Positions 21,060-31,770 are shown, counted from the stretch's first letter. The stretch: DNA of 64,000 nucleotides from Rhizomys pruinosus (GCA_009823505.1 VZQC01005558.1:2444215-2508214); one strand, 5' to 3'. Translations and numbers: made by a program. Notes: generated from the letters alone by a model not told the origin.

Positions 21060-21284
21060 GGGCTGGGGAGATGGCTCAGAAGTTAAGAGCACTGGCTGCT
21101 CTTTCAAAAGACCCAGGTTCAATTCCCAGCACCCACATGGTGGCTAACAACCATTGGTAATTCCAGTTCCAAGGGAATCCAATGCCTTCTTCTCACTCTG
21201 CAGGTATTGCATGACACAGGTGCCTTTACACAAATGTGGGCAATACACTCATACACATAAAATAAAAATAAAGAATAATTTTTA
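21060..21284 (+). mobile_element. B2/B3 SINE with TSD
   Basis: 'gggctggggagatggctcag', 'cacccacatggtggctaac', 'cactcatacacataaaat'. The duplication aagaatagaagatg (21046-21059) is repeated with one change at 21285-21298. It is inserted at the upstream edge of the L1 relic. Confidence 0.9.
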
Positions 21285-22046
21285 AAGAACAGAAGATGTG
21301 AACACTATATACCAAGTGACACTAACAGGCTCCATAGAGCATTGAATGGAAGTCTGTAGTGTGTATATTCTTCTCACAGATATTCCCCAGGCTGATCACA
21401 GTTACAACATGAAAAAGATTCAATAAATTTAAAAGAATTTAAATCTGACCTCCAAGGAATAAAATAAGAAACAATAACAGAAATAAACTGGGAAACTCCT
21501 AAAGATGTAAAAAATTAAATATCGTTCTAAAGAACTATTTGTTCAAAGAAAGGATCACAAGGGAAATTAGAACACTGGTCTGTACTAGAGAAACAAAAAG
21601 TACAACATATTGAAATTTAAGAGCATGCATTCAGATAAGCAGAACTTAAACAATTTTAGCTGTCACTACTCACCATTATCAAATAAGAAAGATCTCAAAT
21701 ATATAAAACAAAGTTCCAACATTTGAAACTACAGAAAGAAGAATAAACAGATCTAAAATATGCCCAGAGAAATAGAGAAAAACAGACTGAAAATTTGTTC
21801 TCCAGAAACGTCAGTAAAAGCAATAATCTTTATGTAGGCTAAAAAGAAATTGAAAATTCAATTTACAAAATCAGAAATGAAAAGATGTCTTCTTGTCACT
21901 TCAAGGAATGAAAAAGAATTATAATAAAAGGATTATGTGAGCAGATTTGTGGGAGATGGGAAAATTTCCAACCCAATAAAAATCACTAAACCTGAAAAGT
22001 AATAGAAATATGAATAAACTTATAACAAACAAATAGGCTAACAAAC

Positions 22047-22175
22047 AGTGATGGAGATTGGAAGAGCACTTGCCTAGCATGAATGAAGTCTTAGGTTTGA
22101 TGTTAGCACATATAAGACCTAGTTTGAGGCCATCGGAACTATAAGAGACTCTACCTAAAAACAAATACTAAGAAG
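22047..22175 (+). mobile_element. ID/B4-type SINE nested in L1
   Basis: 'gagcacttgcctagcatg' followed by 'agtcttaggtttgatgtt' is an ID-like tRNA-Ala head. A short B1-like tail follows ('actctacctaaaaacaaa'). Confidence 0.65.
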
Positions 22176-22177
22176 AA

Positions 22178-22222
22178 TGAGAGAGAGAAAGAGAGAGAGA
22201 GGAGAAAGTGAGAGACAGAGAG
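22178..22222. repeat. (GA)n-rich tract
   Basis: Purine-only GAGA sequence, probably expanded from the tail of the preceding SINE. Confidence 0.8.
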
Positions 22223-22539
22223 CCAGTGTATCTCTGACAAATTCTACTAAGCATTTAAGCAGTAATTCATGCCAGTCTTTCTTGAACTTATCCAAAGACA
22301 AAGCAAGGAAGAGGAAGGAACATGTTACAGTTCATTATATGAAATCACTATCACTCTGATATCAAAGCCAGACAGTGACAAACTAATTTCTAGGTAGCTA
22401 TGGATGCAGTGAGCCTGCGCAGAATATTAGCACAGCACACGCAGCAGCAATAACGAAGGTTACGCACTGCAACCCGTCAGAATTGATTTTAGGGCACAGG
22501 TTAGTACAACATAAAACATTCACTATAATGTGTCATATT

Positions 22540-22618
22540 GGTGGTACTGGGAATCTAATCTAAGGCTTTACCCATGCTAGGCAAAGAAACTCCTACTGAA
22601 CCATATTCCCAGCTTCTG
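22540..22618 (-). mobile_element. ID SINE nested in L1
   Basis: Antisense ID: 'ggtactgggaatctaatc', 'catgctaggcaaag', 'gaaccatattcccagc'. A probable duplication, tgtcatatt (22531) / tatcatatt (22622), is followed by resumed L1 sequence. Confidence 0.75.
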
Positions 22619-22915
22619 ATGTATCATATTAATAGAATAAGTGATCAAAATCAGATGAATATATCAGAAATACTGAAAAATCATTAGATAACACCCAATT
22701 ATCATTCTTGATTTAAAAAAAAAACCCACTAAACAAAGCAGGAAAATAAGATAACTTCCTCAGTCTGATGAAGATCTCTACCAAAACCCCACAGCTTACA
22801 GAATGCTTAATGTGAAGACTAGCTGCTTTTCCAGGAGGCTAGAAACAAGAATGCTGCCTGCCTATCTCCACTTCCATCCAGCATGGTCCTGGAGGATTTA
22901 GCCAAAGCCCTTAGG

Positions 22916-23263
22916 CTTGACATGTGTGGGTAGAGGGAGCCTCAGCTGAGGATTTGCCTCCATTGGACTAGCCTGTGGCCATGTCTGTGCAGCATTTCTT
23001 GATTGTTGAGTGATGTGGGAGGACCTAGCCCACTGTGTGTGTCGGGGGGGCACCCCTGGGTAGGTGGTCCTGTATTGTATAAGAAAGCACAACCCAGGGG
23101 AGCAAGCCAGTAGGCGGTGTTCCTCCATAGTCTGTTCTCTGGGTTACTCCCCTGAGTTACTGCTTTGGCTTTCCTTGATCATGTCAAATAAACCCTTTCC
23201 TCCCCAAGTTGGTTTTGGTCAGTGTTTTTGCCACAGCAGTAAATAGCAAACTAGAACACCGTA
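22916..23263 (+). mobile_element. AATAAA-bearing rodent repeat, sense copy
   Basis: 'gttgagtgatgtgggagg', 'gtggtcctgtattgtataag', 'caaataaaccctttcctcc', ending 'gcagtaaatagcaaactag'. It is the opposite orientation of the copy at 16677. It abuts the L1 relic. Confidence 0.75.
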
Positions 23264-23284
23264 CAACATTAAACACAAGATTCT

Positions 23285-23612
23285 ATACACTCGACTCTAA
23301 ATGTTTCCATTTTTTAATTCTTTGACAGTTCTATTCATGTATATAGCATATCTTAGTCATTTCTTTACCCCTGTCGTCCTCCCTCACCCCCTCCTTTCCA
23401 GCTGAAACCCTTCTTCCAGACAAGTCCATCTCTTCCTCTTGTGTCTTCTTTTTAAGTGGGACCCACTGAGCTTCCTTACAATTGCTTGCATGAGCACATG
23501 AGCAAATTGGCAGTTAATGTGGAAGGGGTGTCAAATTGGCAGTTAATGTGGAAGGGGTGTCATTTTCTTCAGGGGTGCAGCCACTGATGAGTTGCTCAAC
23601 TCTTAAGGGTTT
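23285..23612 (-). mobile_element. L1 3' UTR fragment with 29-bp duplication
   Basis: The antisense order of rodent L1 3' UTR is visible: a C/T-rich block ('cctccctcaccccctcc'), 'gggacccactgagcttcc', 'gcttgcatgagcacatgag', 'cagccactgatgagttgc'. A 29-bp unit is perfectly duplicated at 23503-23531 and 23532-23560. Confidence 0.65.
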
Positions 23613-23614
23613 TT

Positions 23615-23765
23615 GGTATTTTTTTTAAGACAGGGTGTCCCTGTAGTCCCAGCTGTCCTGGAACTCACTATGTAGACCAGACTGGCCTTGAACTCACAGA
23701 GATCTGTGTGCCTCTGCCTTCCCAGTGCTGGGATTAAAGGTCTGTGCCACCATGCCGGGCCACTG
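23615..23765 (-). mobile_element. B1 SINE
   Basis: Complete antisense B1: 'agacagggtgtccctgtag', 'gaccagactggccttgaac', 'gctgggattaaaggtctg', 'ccaccatgccgggcc'. Confidence 0.93.
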
Positions 23766-24799
23766 CTCGTTAAGTTTTAATGTAACTCTTATATAACTTT
23801 CCTTTTCCCAGATGCACTCAGGTTAATGGTGCAGAGACTCTACACTCACAGAATCCTACCCTGCCTCCAGTGTCCCCATTTAGCTCAGCTCCCAGCTCCC
23901 AGCCATGACCCTCTCCAGCACATGGCTTCATCTCACAAGCCCATTTGTTGGACACTTGCTAAACAGTCATTCTATTTGTAAGGTAAAGACAATTAGCAGG
24001 ACAATTCCTTCAGGAAGGTCATCAAGCAGAATTATACCAGATGGAAAAAGATCTAATAAATTGATGGACACTATCTAGGAAAGTGACATGTATTTTTCTC
24101 AAAATTCCATGCCATGCAACTATGCACAGTCTCTCCTAAATCAGAGTAAGAGACCTACCCTGAGGGTATATTGAGTCTGAGGATTCCTGCCTCCCCTCGT
24201 CCCCTGCAGCCTCCCAGTATTTTAGGATGAACCCCTACATGTTTTGTCTTTGTTTTTCTCTGACAGCTGCATCTTAAATCTTGCTATTGTAGTTGGAAAA
24301 CATGCTTCATTTGTTTTAAACCTCCACCCATGAATCCACGTAGCATATATCTTCTCTTTAATGGCTTTCCTTGGCTCTGTGTGAGCTACCCTGTGTGCAG
24401 CTGTCTCCTAGGCTCACCTGCTCTGTCATTCCCTGTGTGCTATATGTAAGGTCCTCTAGACCTACCCCTCCATCTGGTTCCATCTTTCCTTGGAGTCCGG
24501 GAATGTTTTACTTTTTTTTTACTTTTTTTTTTTTTTTGTTTTTTTTTGTCAGAAGTCTGCGATTGAGAAGCAGGGGAAGAAGCGAACTCAGACCCTGGAG
24601 ACAAGGCACTTTGCACACTGGAGCACTGGCCATCGCAAGGAGGGCAAGGAGGAAAGAAGGTGGGTGACACTGTCCCTGTGCCAGTAAAATTTTCTTATGT
24701 CTTCCACATGGGAGAGTGGGCTCTCCTCAAACATCAAGCGGGGCTGCTGTGGTCTAAAGAAAACAGTATACGGTCTCTTGATCAAGTGCAGACGCCACA
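23766..24799. other. Unique DNA with a poly-T tract; possible minus-strand retrocopy
   Basis: 23766-24500 is unique. At 24508-24548 there is an interrupted poly-T tract. The sequence right of it (24549-24670, GC-rich and CpG-containing) would be a retroposed transcript's 3' end on the minus strand if the T tract is a poly-A tail. I do not recognise the parent and see no duplication. Confidence 0.35.
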
Positions 24800-25665
24800 A
24801 TCAGCCCACCAGGCTACACCTCACCTGCCTGGAAATATGTGCAGCAGAGGCATAGCCATATGCCTGTATATCCCAAATCTAATTGGCCTATTGGCCCTCT
24901 CCTTGGAGGAATGACCCATGGCGGATGCCACAAGCTTACAGCCTACGGTTTAGGAGATATCATAAGCCAAAGTAAGACCCATCATATTTAACAGAGAACA
25001 AATGTAAGTTCGTGGATCAAAACATATCATCTAAACATATATGTCTATAACCAAAGTAACCCTACCATAACTAATTAATGCCTGCTTAAATACCTATTAA
25101 TCTAATTGCTTGTGCTTCATTAGTAGTATCGAAGTGATTCCTGGACAGTCAGCCCATGAAAGGAAAACAGCCAGACATTGACCCAGAATCCAAGACAACA
25201 TCTCCAGAGAGAGTGGACTGTTCTGCTTCTCATCCACTGTGGCCCCTTTTCTAAGCCCATGGAATAATCCTGCGGAAGAGGAGGTGCTGGAGAATGTAAG
25301 GGCTGCGATTGGGGTGAAGGGTGAACTACAGCAATGTATTCTGGAGCCCTCATTTGATTAACCTGATGGAACAAAACCCACTCACCCCGCTGGAAGGTGG
25401 GGCGTGGTTGGGTTTGTGGCACAACAGGCCTGCAAATGTGGTTATACATGAAGGATGGCTTGTACTCATGGATTATGCACTTATAAGCTAAAAAATGGAA
25501 AAAAAAACTGAGAGAGTTATGCGGGACAGTCATGGCAGAAGGCATGAGTCTCGGGTGGGTGGTGGGGGTGGGGTGAAGGGAAGGGGAGATATGCCTGAAC
25601 TTGAATTGGAAAATGAATGTAATGAAATGCACAAAGCATCAATAAAAAAAATGTTACGAAAAAAA
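24800..25665 (+). mobile_element. L1-like 3' end, including G-rich tract and AATAAA
   Basis: Shares 'gactgttctgcttctcatcc'-like, 'gaagaggaggtgctggag', 'gaatgtaagggctgcg' blocks with 7395-7750. With 44985-45328 it shares 'cttgtactcatggattat', a G-rich polypurine tract (25555-25585) and the terminus 'gcacaaagcatcaataaa'. G-rich tracts near the 3' end are normal for rodent L1. The upstream boundary is uncertain. Confidence 0.55.
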
Positions 25666-27859
25666 ATAAAAAACTAATAAAAAGCAGTTTTTGGAAACTG
25701 AAAAAAAAAAAAAAAAAGGAAACAGAATAGACAGAAAGAGGCAGCTACGGAGGACTAGGGCCCATGTGGCCAGTTTTAGGAGCATTGCTGGGGGAGGTGG
25801 TCTGCTGTCTGAGGAATCAGACAAAACGGGCTTCCATACTGTGTGTAACCTTGGCTGCCCTGGGTCTGTAGCTCAGAATGTGAAACACCTGGGTGTGGCA
25901 ATCTTCTGAGCGTTGTTAGGAAGACTCCCCTGTGTTGGTAAATTCTGTCGTAAAATCAAACAAGCATGAAAAAGCATTCTTTTGTATCTCAATGTACATT
26001 TTGTTTTAATACTGTCATATGGATCTATCTTTTCTTACCAAGCAAATCCACTGAGATAATTTACATGAAATACAGATTTTTTTTCTCTAGAAAGAGGATA
26101 CTCAAGCATCATTAAAGAAAAGCTGACAGTGACCAGCAGATTTTGGAGGAAGCGTGTACTGACATGGGGACCCATGTCCACAGAAACTGCAGCCACGTGC
26201 TGAGCAAAGAGAAGCACTTCGTCTGTGCTTTTGTGATTTCTGTGGGGCTATAGACAAAGGGTTATTTTCATGTCTGTCTTCGTCATTATTATTGTAAGAA
26301 ATTAATATCACCCGCCTTATCTAGGAATGCTTCAAGGGTCTTGACCTGACCCAAACCGTGAACCCCAAAGTCAACTGAACCACATTAATTTGCAAAACCA
26401 TCGGCTGAAATTTAACCCATATAGTAATTAGAGCTGTACACTGAAACAATGTCTTCTAAAAACTGGACTGGGCTTGATGATATTTCAAAAGGTAATTAAG
26501 GTATGTAAAAATGCCTCTGACCGACCAGTCTGCAGGGCTTTATCTGTAACATGAGTCGAAGCACATGCAGTGTGACCAAAATAATTAAAGGAGAGAAAAA
26601 CCACCCCAGACTTCAGCATGACTGAGCTATCAGCTTTCAGACTGCTGCAGGCTGGAGAGGGAGAGCAGAGCTGGGGTGCAGCCTGAGCTGTGTGCAATTG
26701 AGATGTCAGGGGACGGGTGCTGCTTGGAGTCAGCCCCTGGTGAGGCAGCCAGGAGCTGCAGAGGGCTGTGGGACTGGGCTTGAGGGAGCTCCTGTGGACA
26801 GCAACATGGAAAAGGAAAGAAACACGCACATAAAGGAGGTGAGAAGAGACCTCGCATGTTCAGCAAACAGATCCAGCATCCTGTAAAGCTCATAGAAAAG
26901 ATACAGTGCCATATTCTGAGAGATCCCTTGCTCTTCATCTAAATATAGAAACTTGGCTGGCTAGCTTCTCTCTACATTGGTACACAGCTTCTGGTTTAGA
27001 ATTTGAATTTGCCAGTCATCTAGACTTGGGATGGGGTTGGGAGGTAAGGTAAAGAAAAGAATAAAGATGACCTCACATTTGCTCCCAAAGGATTTGCTTG
27101 GCAGAAGCTTCTGGATTTGAGTGCCTGTGACCCAGTCAGCAGGCTTTGGATGGACTGTAACCAGGCCCATTGCTGGGCAAGGCTCAGCACTGGATGAGTG
27201 CATGAAGGAACGGGACCCTGAAGTTGTCTGGAGAGAAAGGGGAGTGAGGTTGAGACATGGAGACGTGGTATTTTCACTCTCATCATTCAGGGTGCTTTCC
27301 AGTGACAGACATCTCATCCTGTTGCAGTGCTCCCACAGGCAACCAGGAAAGGGCTTTCCTGGTGGAGTGGAGGACAGAGCAGAACTAGGCCACTGCTGCT
27401 GGCAGACCCACAGAAGGAAGATGACGGGCGTGACCTGGAAACTCAGGCCCAGCAGCTGACATACATAGCACCATTCTCTCACAGACTCTATTCCGTTTTG
27501 AAAAGCAGCAAAAAGACTGACCTCATCACAGGGATGAGACTGGAAACTATGCGTACATCTAGGGTTAATTTTTATAAGTGATTTTTGAATCTTAGGATAA
27601 AGGGATAGAAAAAAAATAACACAAATTCTAATCCAAGTAGCTTACATATGACCGCAAGCATTACTGGCTGCAGCTAACCATCTGGGTATGTTTTCTTCTC
27701 CTGACAGCCCAGACACACCTTTGTGCAAGCAGACAACACCATTGCTGCTCTGCCATGTAGCCATACCCTAAACAGAGGCAGGTTTGGAGCCTTCCCTTAT
27801 CCTAGCATTGAGGACTATCACAAGTTCCAGGCCCGCATAGGAACATAGTAAGACATCAG
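25666..27859. other. Unique non-coding DNA, about 2.2 kb
   Basis: An A-run at 25699-25718, then unique sequence. Open frames up to 173 codons (26961-27482, minus) have no recognisable domain. No gene is called. Confidence 0.5.
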
Positions 27860-27934
27860 AAGGAAGGAAGGAAGGAAGGAAGGAAGGAAGGAAGGAAGGA
27901 AGGAAGGAAGGAAGGAAGGAAGGAAGGAAAGAAG
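27860..27934. repeat. (GGAA)n microsatellite
   Basis: About 17 GGAA units, nearly perfect, ending in AAAGAAGG. Confidence 0.95.
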
Positions 27935-27977
27935 GACACTTGGCTTCACATGAAGGCTCTCTAAGTCTCTCCAGCAT

Positions 27978-28350
27978 GTGCATGATGGTTGATTTGGATT
28001 GTCAACTTGACAGGCTTTAGAATCACCTAGGAGACACACTTGGCATGTCTATGAGGATGTTTCCAGGGTAGTTTAAGGGAAGACCCACTTTGGATGTGTG
28101 AAGTACCATCCCATTGGATGGAGTCCTAGACTAAATAAAAAGGAAAACCCAAGCTGACCCCCACAGTCATCTTTCTCTTCAGCTTCTGGACTGTGGATAG
28201 AGTGTGACCAGCTGCCTCCTGCTCCTGTCATCAAGTCTTTCCCACCATGGTGGACTGTACCTTCAAACGGTGAGCTAAAACAAACCCTTCCTCCTTCACA
28301 TGGCATTTGTCGGCTACTTGTCATACCAACACGAAACTTAACTAATACAG
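27978..28350 (+). mobile_element. AATAAA/AACAAA-type rodent repeat
   Basis: 'tggattgtcaacttgacagg', 'agaatcacctaggagacac', 'ccaccatggtggactgtacc', 'gtgagctaaaacaaaccc' and the terminal 'cgaaacttaactaatacag'. Same class as 30632-30985 and 8351-8906. Confidence 0.75.
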
Positions 28351-28624
28351 AAAACTGCTCCAGAGATATGAGACCATTGCTGTGATAAACTTGAACATAT
28401 TATTCATGGGCTTTTGACACTGGTCCAGGGGAAGAACATTGAAGTTTGGACCTTGTGGAACAGTTGTGATGGGAGTGTGGAAGGCAAGAAGGCAAAGACT
28501 GTATGACAAGGTCAGGGGGGCAAGGACTTTATTCAAAAATCACCTAGCATCCATTAGGTTATACTCTAGCAAAACAAAATGAAACAAATAAACAAAACTG
28601 TCTTTCTGTCTGTTACTTTAAAAT
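28351..28624. other. Unique non-coding DNA
   Basis: Nothing recognised. Confidence 0.45.
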
Positions 28625-28790
28625 TTATGTGAACAGGGGTGGTGCTCACCTGCCTTTGGGAACAGAGGCAGAGGCAGGTGGATCCCTGGGAGATTAGGGC
28701 CAGCCTGGTCCACACAGTGATTTACAGAAAGGCTGGGACTAGGGAGAACCTAACCAATAAATAAATAAGTTAATTAATTAATTTAGATGG
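28625..28790 (+). mobile_element. B1 SINE, diverged
   Basis: 'ggtggtgctcacctgcc', 'gaggcagaggcaggtggatc', 'tagggccagcctggtcc' and a tail of AAAT/TTAA units. Confidence 0.75.
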
Positions 28791-29151
28791 GATTGAATCT
28801 AAGTGTTATGAACTGGTGGAGGAAATTTTAATATCATATAATATCCAGGCTGTTGCATGGTCATTTATCATTGTTGTTAGTCAGATCTGAATTGAGAGCA
28901 GAGACATGAAAAGTTTCTGGCTGACAAGGACAGGAGTATGAGCAGGTTTAAAGTTGCAGACAGGAGGGGTGTGGGAGTGCAGCTATAATTTCGAGAAAAA
29001 GAGATTAGATTAGTGCTATCAAAGGGAAATCTCACACTCTGTTTTGGAGCAAGACCCCACCCATCAAAGGCCCTAACAGGTGAAAATGAAAACTCATTTG
29101 AAAGGAAAGAGCCTGAACTAAGAATGTCCCCATTGGGGTTCCCTACTTAAA
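28791..29151. other. Unique non-coding DNA
   Basis: Nothing recognised. Confidence 0.5.
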
Positions 29152-29162
29152 AACAGCCACCT

Positions 29163-29412
29163 GGGCTGGAGAGATGGCCTAGCAGTTAAGAGCGCCGACC
29201 GCTCTTACGGAGGACCCGGGTTCAATCCCCAGCACCCACATGGTGGCCGAGAACCATCTGAAACTCCAATTCCAGGAGAACTCCAGTTCCAGGGGAATCC
29301 AACACCCTCTTCTGACCTCCGAAGCATTGCATGACACAGGTGCACACATTTGCATGCAGACAGTACATTCATACACATACAGAAATAAATAAAAAAATTA
29401 AAAAAAAAAAAC
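29163..29412 (+). mobile_element. Young B2 SINE with 11-bp TSD
   Basis: Full length with the 17-bp duplication. The duplication aacagccacct lies at 29152-29162 and 29413-29423. The B box has one change (ggttcaatccc). The tail contains AATAAATAAA. Confidence 0.95.
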
Positions 29413-29423
29413 AACAGCCACCT

Positions 29424-29833
29424 AAGACAGTGTTTTCTCAGGTTTAGTCATCAAGGTGCAGAGATGCCATTACAGCTGAGGTAGACGGGTAGATCTCAGA
29501 CTAGTAACAAATGGAGTAGCAGCAGGTATGGAGCTACGAAGGGTAAGAGTTAAGGGGTGATGAGTCCTTCGTTCCACAAAGCTGCGGGAATCTGGTAGCG
29601 CATGGCAGGGTCAGATGCTCTGAGAGGGTAGTGCATACAGCTGTGCAGATAGGTGAAGCTGAAGTTACAGTGGACCCCAGGATGTAAGAGGTGCCAAGAT
29701 ACCATAGGATGTTCACTGAAGAATGCTGTAGGAAGCCATGGAACTAGCTCAATAAAGAGGTCAGATATGCTATAGGTGACAGAAATGATCAGACAGGGCT
29801 GCCTAACTGTTGCAACCCATATGATACAGTTAG
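29424..29833. other. Unique non-coding DNA
   Basis: No gene. A 108-codon minus-strand frame at 29550-29876 runs into the neighbouring B1 and is not credible. Confidence 0.5.
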
Positions 29834-29842
29834 GAGTTCCAG

Positions 29843-30022
29843 TGCCAGGAATGCTGGCACACACCTTTAATCCCAACCCTTGGGAGGCAGAGGCAGGTGG
29901 ATCTCTGTGAGTGCAAGGCCAGTCTGGTCTACATAGTGAGTTCCAGGCCAGCTGGGACTACAGAAACCCTGTCTCAAAACAAAACAAAACAAAACAAAAC
30001 AAAACAAAACAAAACAAAAAAA
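29843..30022 (+). mobile_element. B1 SINE with (AAAAC)n tail and TSD
   Basis: 'cacctttaatcccaacc', 'caaggccagtctggtctac', 'gctgggactacagaaacc', then about nine AAAAC units (29977-30018). The duplication gagttccag / gaattccag lies at 29834 and 30023, with one change. Confidence 0.93.
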
Positions 30023-30031
30023 GAATTCCAG

Positions 30032-30419
30032 AGGTCAGACATGGATCCGTAGAGTCTGACATTTACCCTGCTGGGTTAGGGTCTTGCTTTGGTCTGATCT
30101 GTTCTCAAAATGCTGTCATTGTCCTGATTCAGAAAGGGAATGTTGAATTCTGCATCATTGTTTACCAGAAGTATGTAACATGCTTATGATTAATGTTATC
30201 TTTATTTTCCAGCACTCAGATTTAAGAAATAGATTAAGTCTCATGGAGGCTCCCCGCTCCTGAGTAAGGGTGTTAAGGCTTGGGGATTTTTAGAAACCGA
30301 TTATTTACATTTTTGCCTTGTGAAATAAAGCTGAGACTTTAGGGAGTGGGAATGGAATACTATGACTGAAAATGGCATGTTCGGGTTTCAAGTTGACAAG
30401 GGATGGACTTGTAATTGTT
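30032..30419. other. Unique non-coding DNA
   Basis: Nothing recognised. Confidence 0.5.
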
Positions 30420-30631
30420 ATTTTTTTAAAATTGTATTATTTTTATTTTATGTGTATAAGTGTATTATTGCCTGCATGTATGTGAGTGCACCCATGCATG
30501 CAATGCTCTTGGAGGTCAGAAGAGAGGGTTGGATTCCCTGTTAGCCACCATGTGAGTGCTGGAAATTGAACCCTGGTCTTCTGCAATAACAGCCAGTGCT
30601 CTTAATCAATGAGCTCTCTCTCCAGTCCTGT
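30420..30631 (-). mobile_element. B3 SINE with internal deletion
   Basis: 'ttttattttatgtgtataag', 'ggaggtcagaagagaggg', 'gccaccatgtgagtgctgg', head complement to 'ctctctccagtcc'. The 'ggaactggagttatag' segment is missing between 'ggattccctg' and 'ttagccaccatg'. Confidence 0.82.
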
Positions 30632-30985
30632 GATGATTATTTTTCATTGTCAACTTCACTCAATTTAGAATTACTTAGGAGACACACCTCCTGGCAAGTC
30701 TGAGGGTTTTCCAGACAGGTTTAACTGAGAAGGTAAGATGCACCCCGAATGTGGGTAGTACCATTCTATGGGCTGGGAACCCCAGCTAAATAAAAAAGAG
30801 GAAACCATGCTAATTCCAGCATTCATTTCTTTCTGCTTCCTGACTGTAGCTGCCATGTGAGCAGCGTTCTCAGGCTCCTACTGGGCGTCTGCAAGCTTCC
30901 CTGACAGCTGCCTCTTCTCATCATGGTAGACTGTGCACACTCTCAAATTATGCGACAAAATGAGCTTTCGCTTCTCTAAGCTGCT
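30632..30985 (+). mobile_element. AATAAA-type rodent repeat
   Basis: 'ttcattgtcaacttcactc', 'agaattacttaggagacac', 'ggtagtaccattctatggg', 'atcatggtagactgtgc'. It is parallel to 27978-28350 but more diverged. Confidence 0.65.
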
Positions 30986-31240
30986 GTAGGATGAGTTACA
31001 CCTTCTTTTGAAATGGACTTTTTTGAACATCAAACATGTCAAAAGCTGCAGAGTCTGAGCTACAGATCTGGCACCCCCTCCAATCTAGTTTACACAGGGT
31101 TCCGGATTGAGGGCTTGAAAAGCTGCTGCAAACACAGTGCTCTCTGGGAAAGCACAGTGCTCTCTCCTCTCTCCCGCTGCACCTGGCACCAGGGTTTGAA
31201 GCCTGGGGTGAACATGAGGGGGAGAGTGCCAATAAATAAA

Positions 31241-31312
<72 letters not shown>

Positions 31313-31500
31313 AAAAATAAAATCCTGTAAGTCCTCTACACCCATTTGCTCTGTAAGCAAGCCTGAGTAAACCCGGTAGTCTCCCTGAAACTAAAGATAG
31401 GAGAGTCTCTTCCTTGATTTGCCTTAGGGACCATGAGCAGCACAGGTGGGACACCATGTGTGGGGCACCTCCCAGGATGAGTGTCTGCAACAGCTGCTTT
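30986..31500. other. Possible retroelement/LTR relic around a (GAAA)n tract
   Basis: A GC-rich body ends in 'gtgccaataaataaa', runs into a GAAA microsatellite, and continues with 'gagtaaacccggtagtctcc'-type sequence that reminds me of an LTR U5 region. There is a 20-bp near-tandem duplication at 31131-31170. No defined ends or primer-binding site are proven. The 164-codon frame across it is a microsatellite artefact. Confidence 0.3.
31240..31316. repeat. (AAAG)n microsatellite
   Basis: About 18 perfect GAAA units directly after AATAAATAAA, consistent with expansion of a poly-A tail. Confidence 0.95.
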
Positions 31501-31546
31501 CTTAGGAGGAGGCTAAAGATGTCAGTTTAAGAACCATTTAAAACTT

Positions 31547-31770
31547 GGGCTGGAGAGATGGCTCAGTGGTTAAGAGCACTGACTGCTCTTCAAGAGGACA
31601 TGGGTTCAAGTCCCAGCACCCCAGACGTGGTGACGCATGCCTTTAATCCTAGCACTCCAGAGGCAGAGGCAGAGGCAGGTGGATCTCTGTGAGTTCAAGG
31701 CCAGCCTGGTCTACAGAATGAGTGGGGCTGTAGGGAGACCCTGTCTCAAAAACAAAAGACAAAAAAAGGA
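31547..31770 (+). mobile_element. Chimeric SINE: B2 tRNA-like head joined to B1
   Basis: 31547-31620 is a B2 head ('gggctggagagatggctcag' to 'caagtcccagcacc', with B box ggttcaagtcc). At 31621 it passes directly to a B1 ('gacgtggtgacgcatgcc' to 'ctgtctcaaaaacaaaag'). Candidate duplications flank the whole unit: atttaaaac (31536) and attaaaac (31774), with a one-base indel. The order resembles B4 elements (ID head plus B1), but the head is B2-type. Confidence 0.75.

Larger units (their letters stand above)
21305..22915 (+). mobile_element. Ancient L1 ORF2 relic (endonuclease-RT linker into RT)
   Basis: The base order follows L1 ORF2: 'atattcttctcacagatatt', 'gaaacaataacagaaataaa', 'gatcacaagggaaattag', then, after SINE insertions, 'gacaaattctactaagcatt', 'ctgatatcaaagccagac', 'accaaaaccccacagctta' and 'ggtcctggaggatttagcc'. 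The frame is full of stops and shifts. An AT-rich codon pattern and two ID-type insertions (22047, 22540) suggest considerable age. Confidence 0.8.

Noticed and set aside
23040..23062. G-runs here and at 10720, 45220 and 55203 as G-quadruplex candidates
   Set aside because: Most are part of L1 G-rich tracts or single homopolymer runs; no specific evidence for a functional quadruplex.
26961..27482. 173-codon minus-strand frame
   Set aside because: No domain or family resemblance, overlapped by open frames on the other strand; no evidence of an exon.
30996..31490. 164-codon frame with a Phe/Leu/Ser repeat
   Set aside because: Generated by the GAAA microsatellite.
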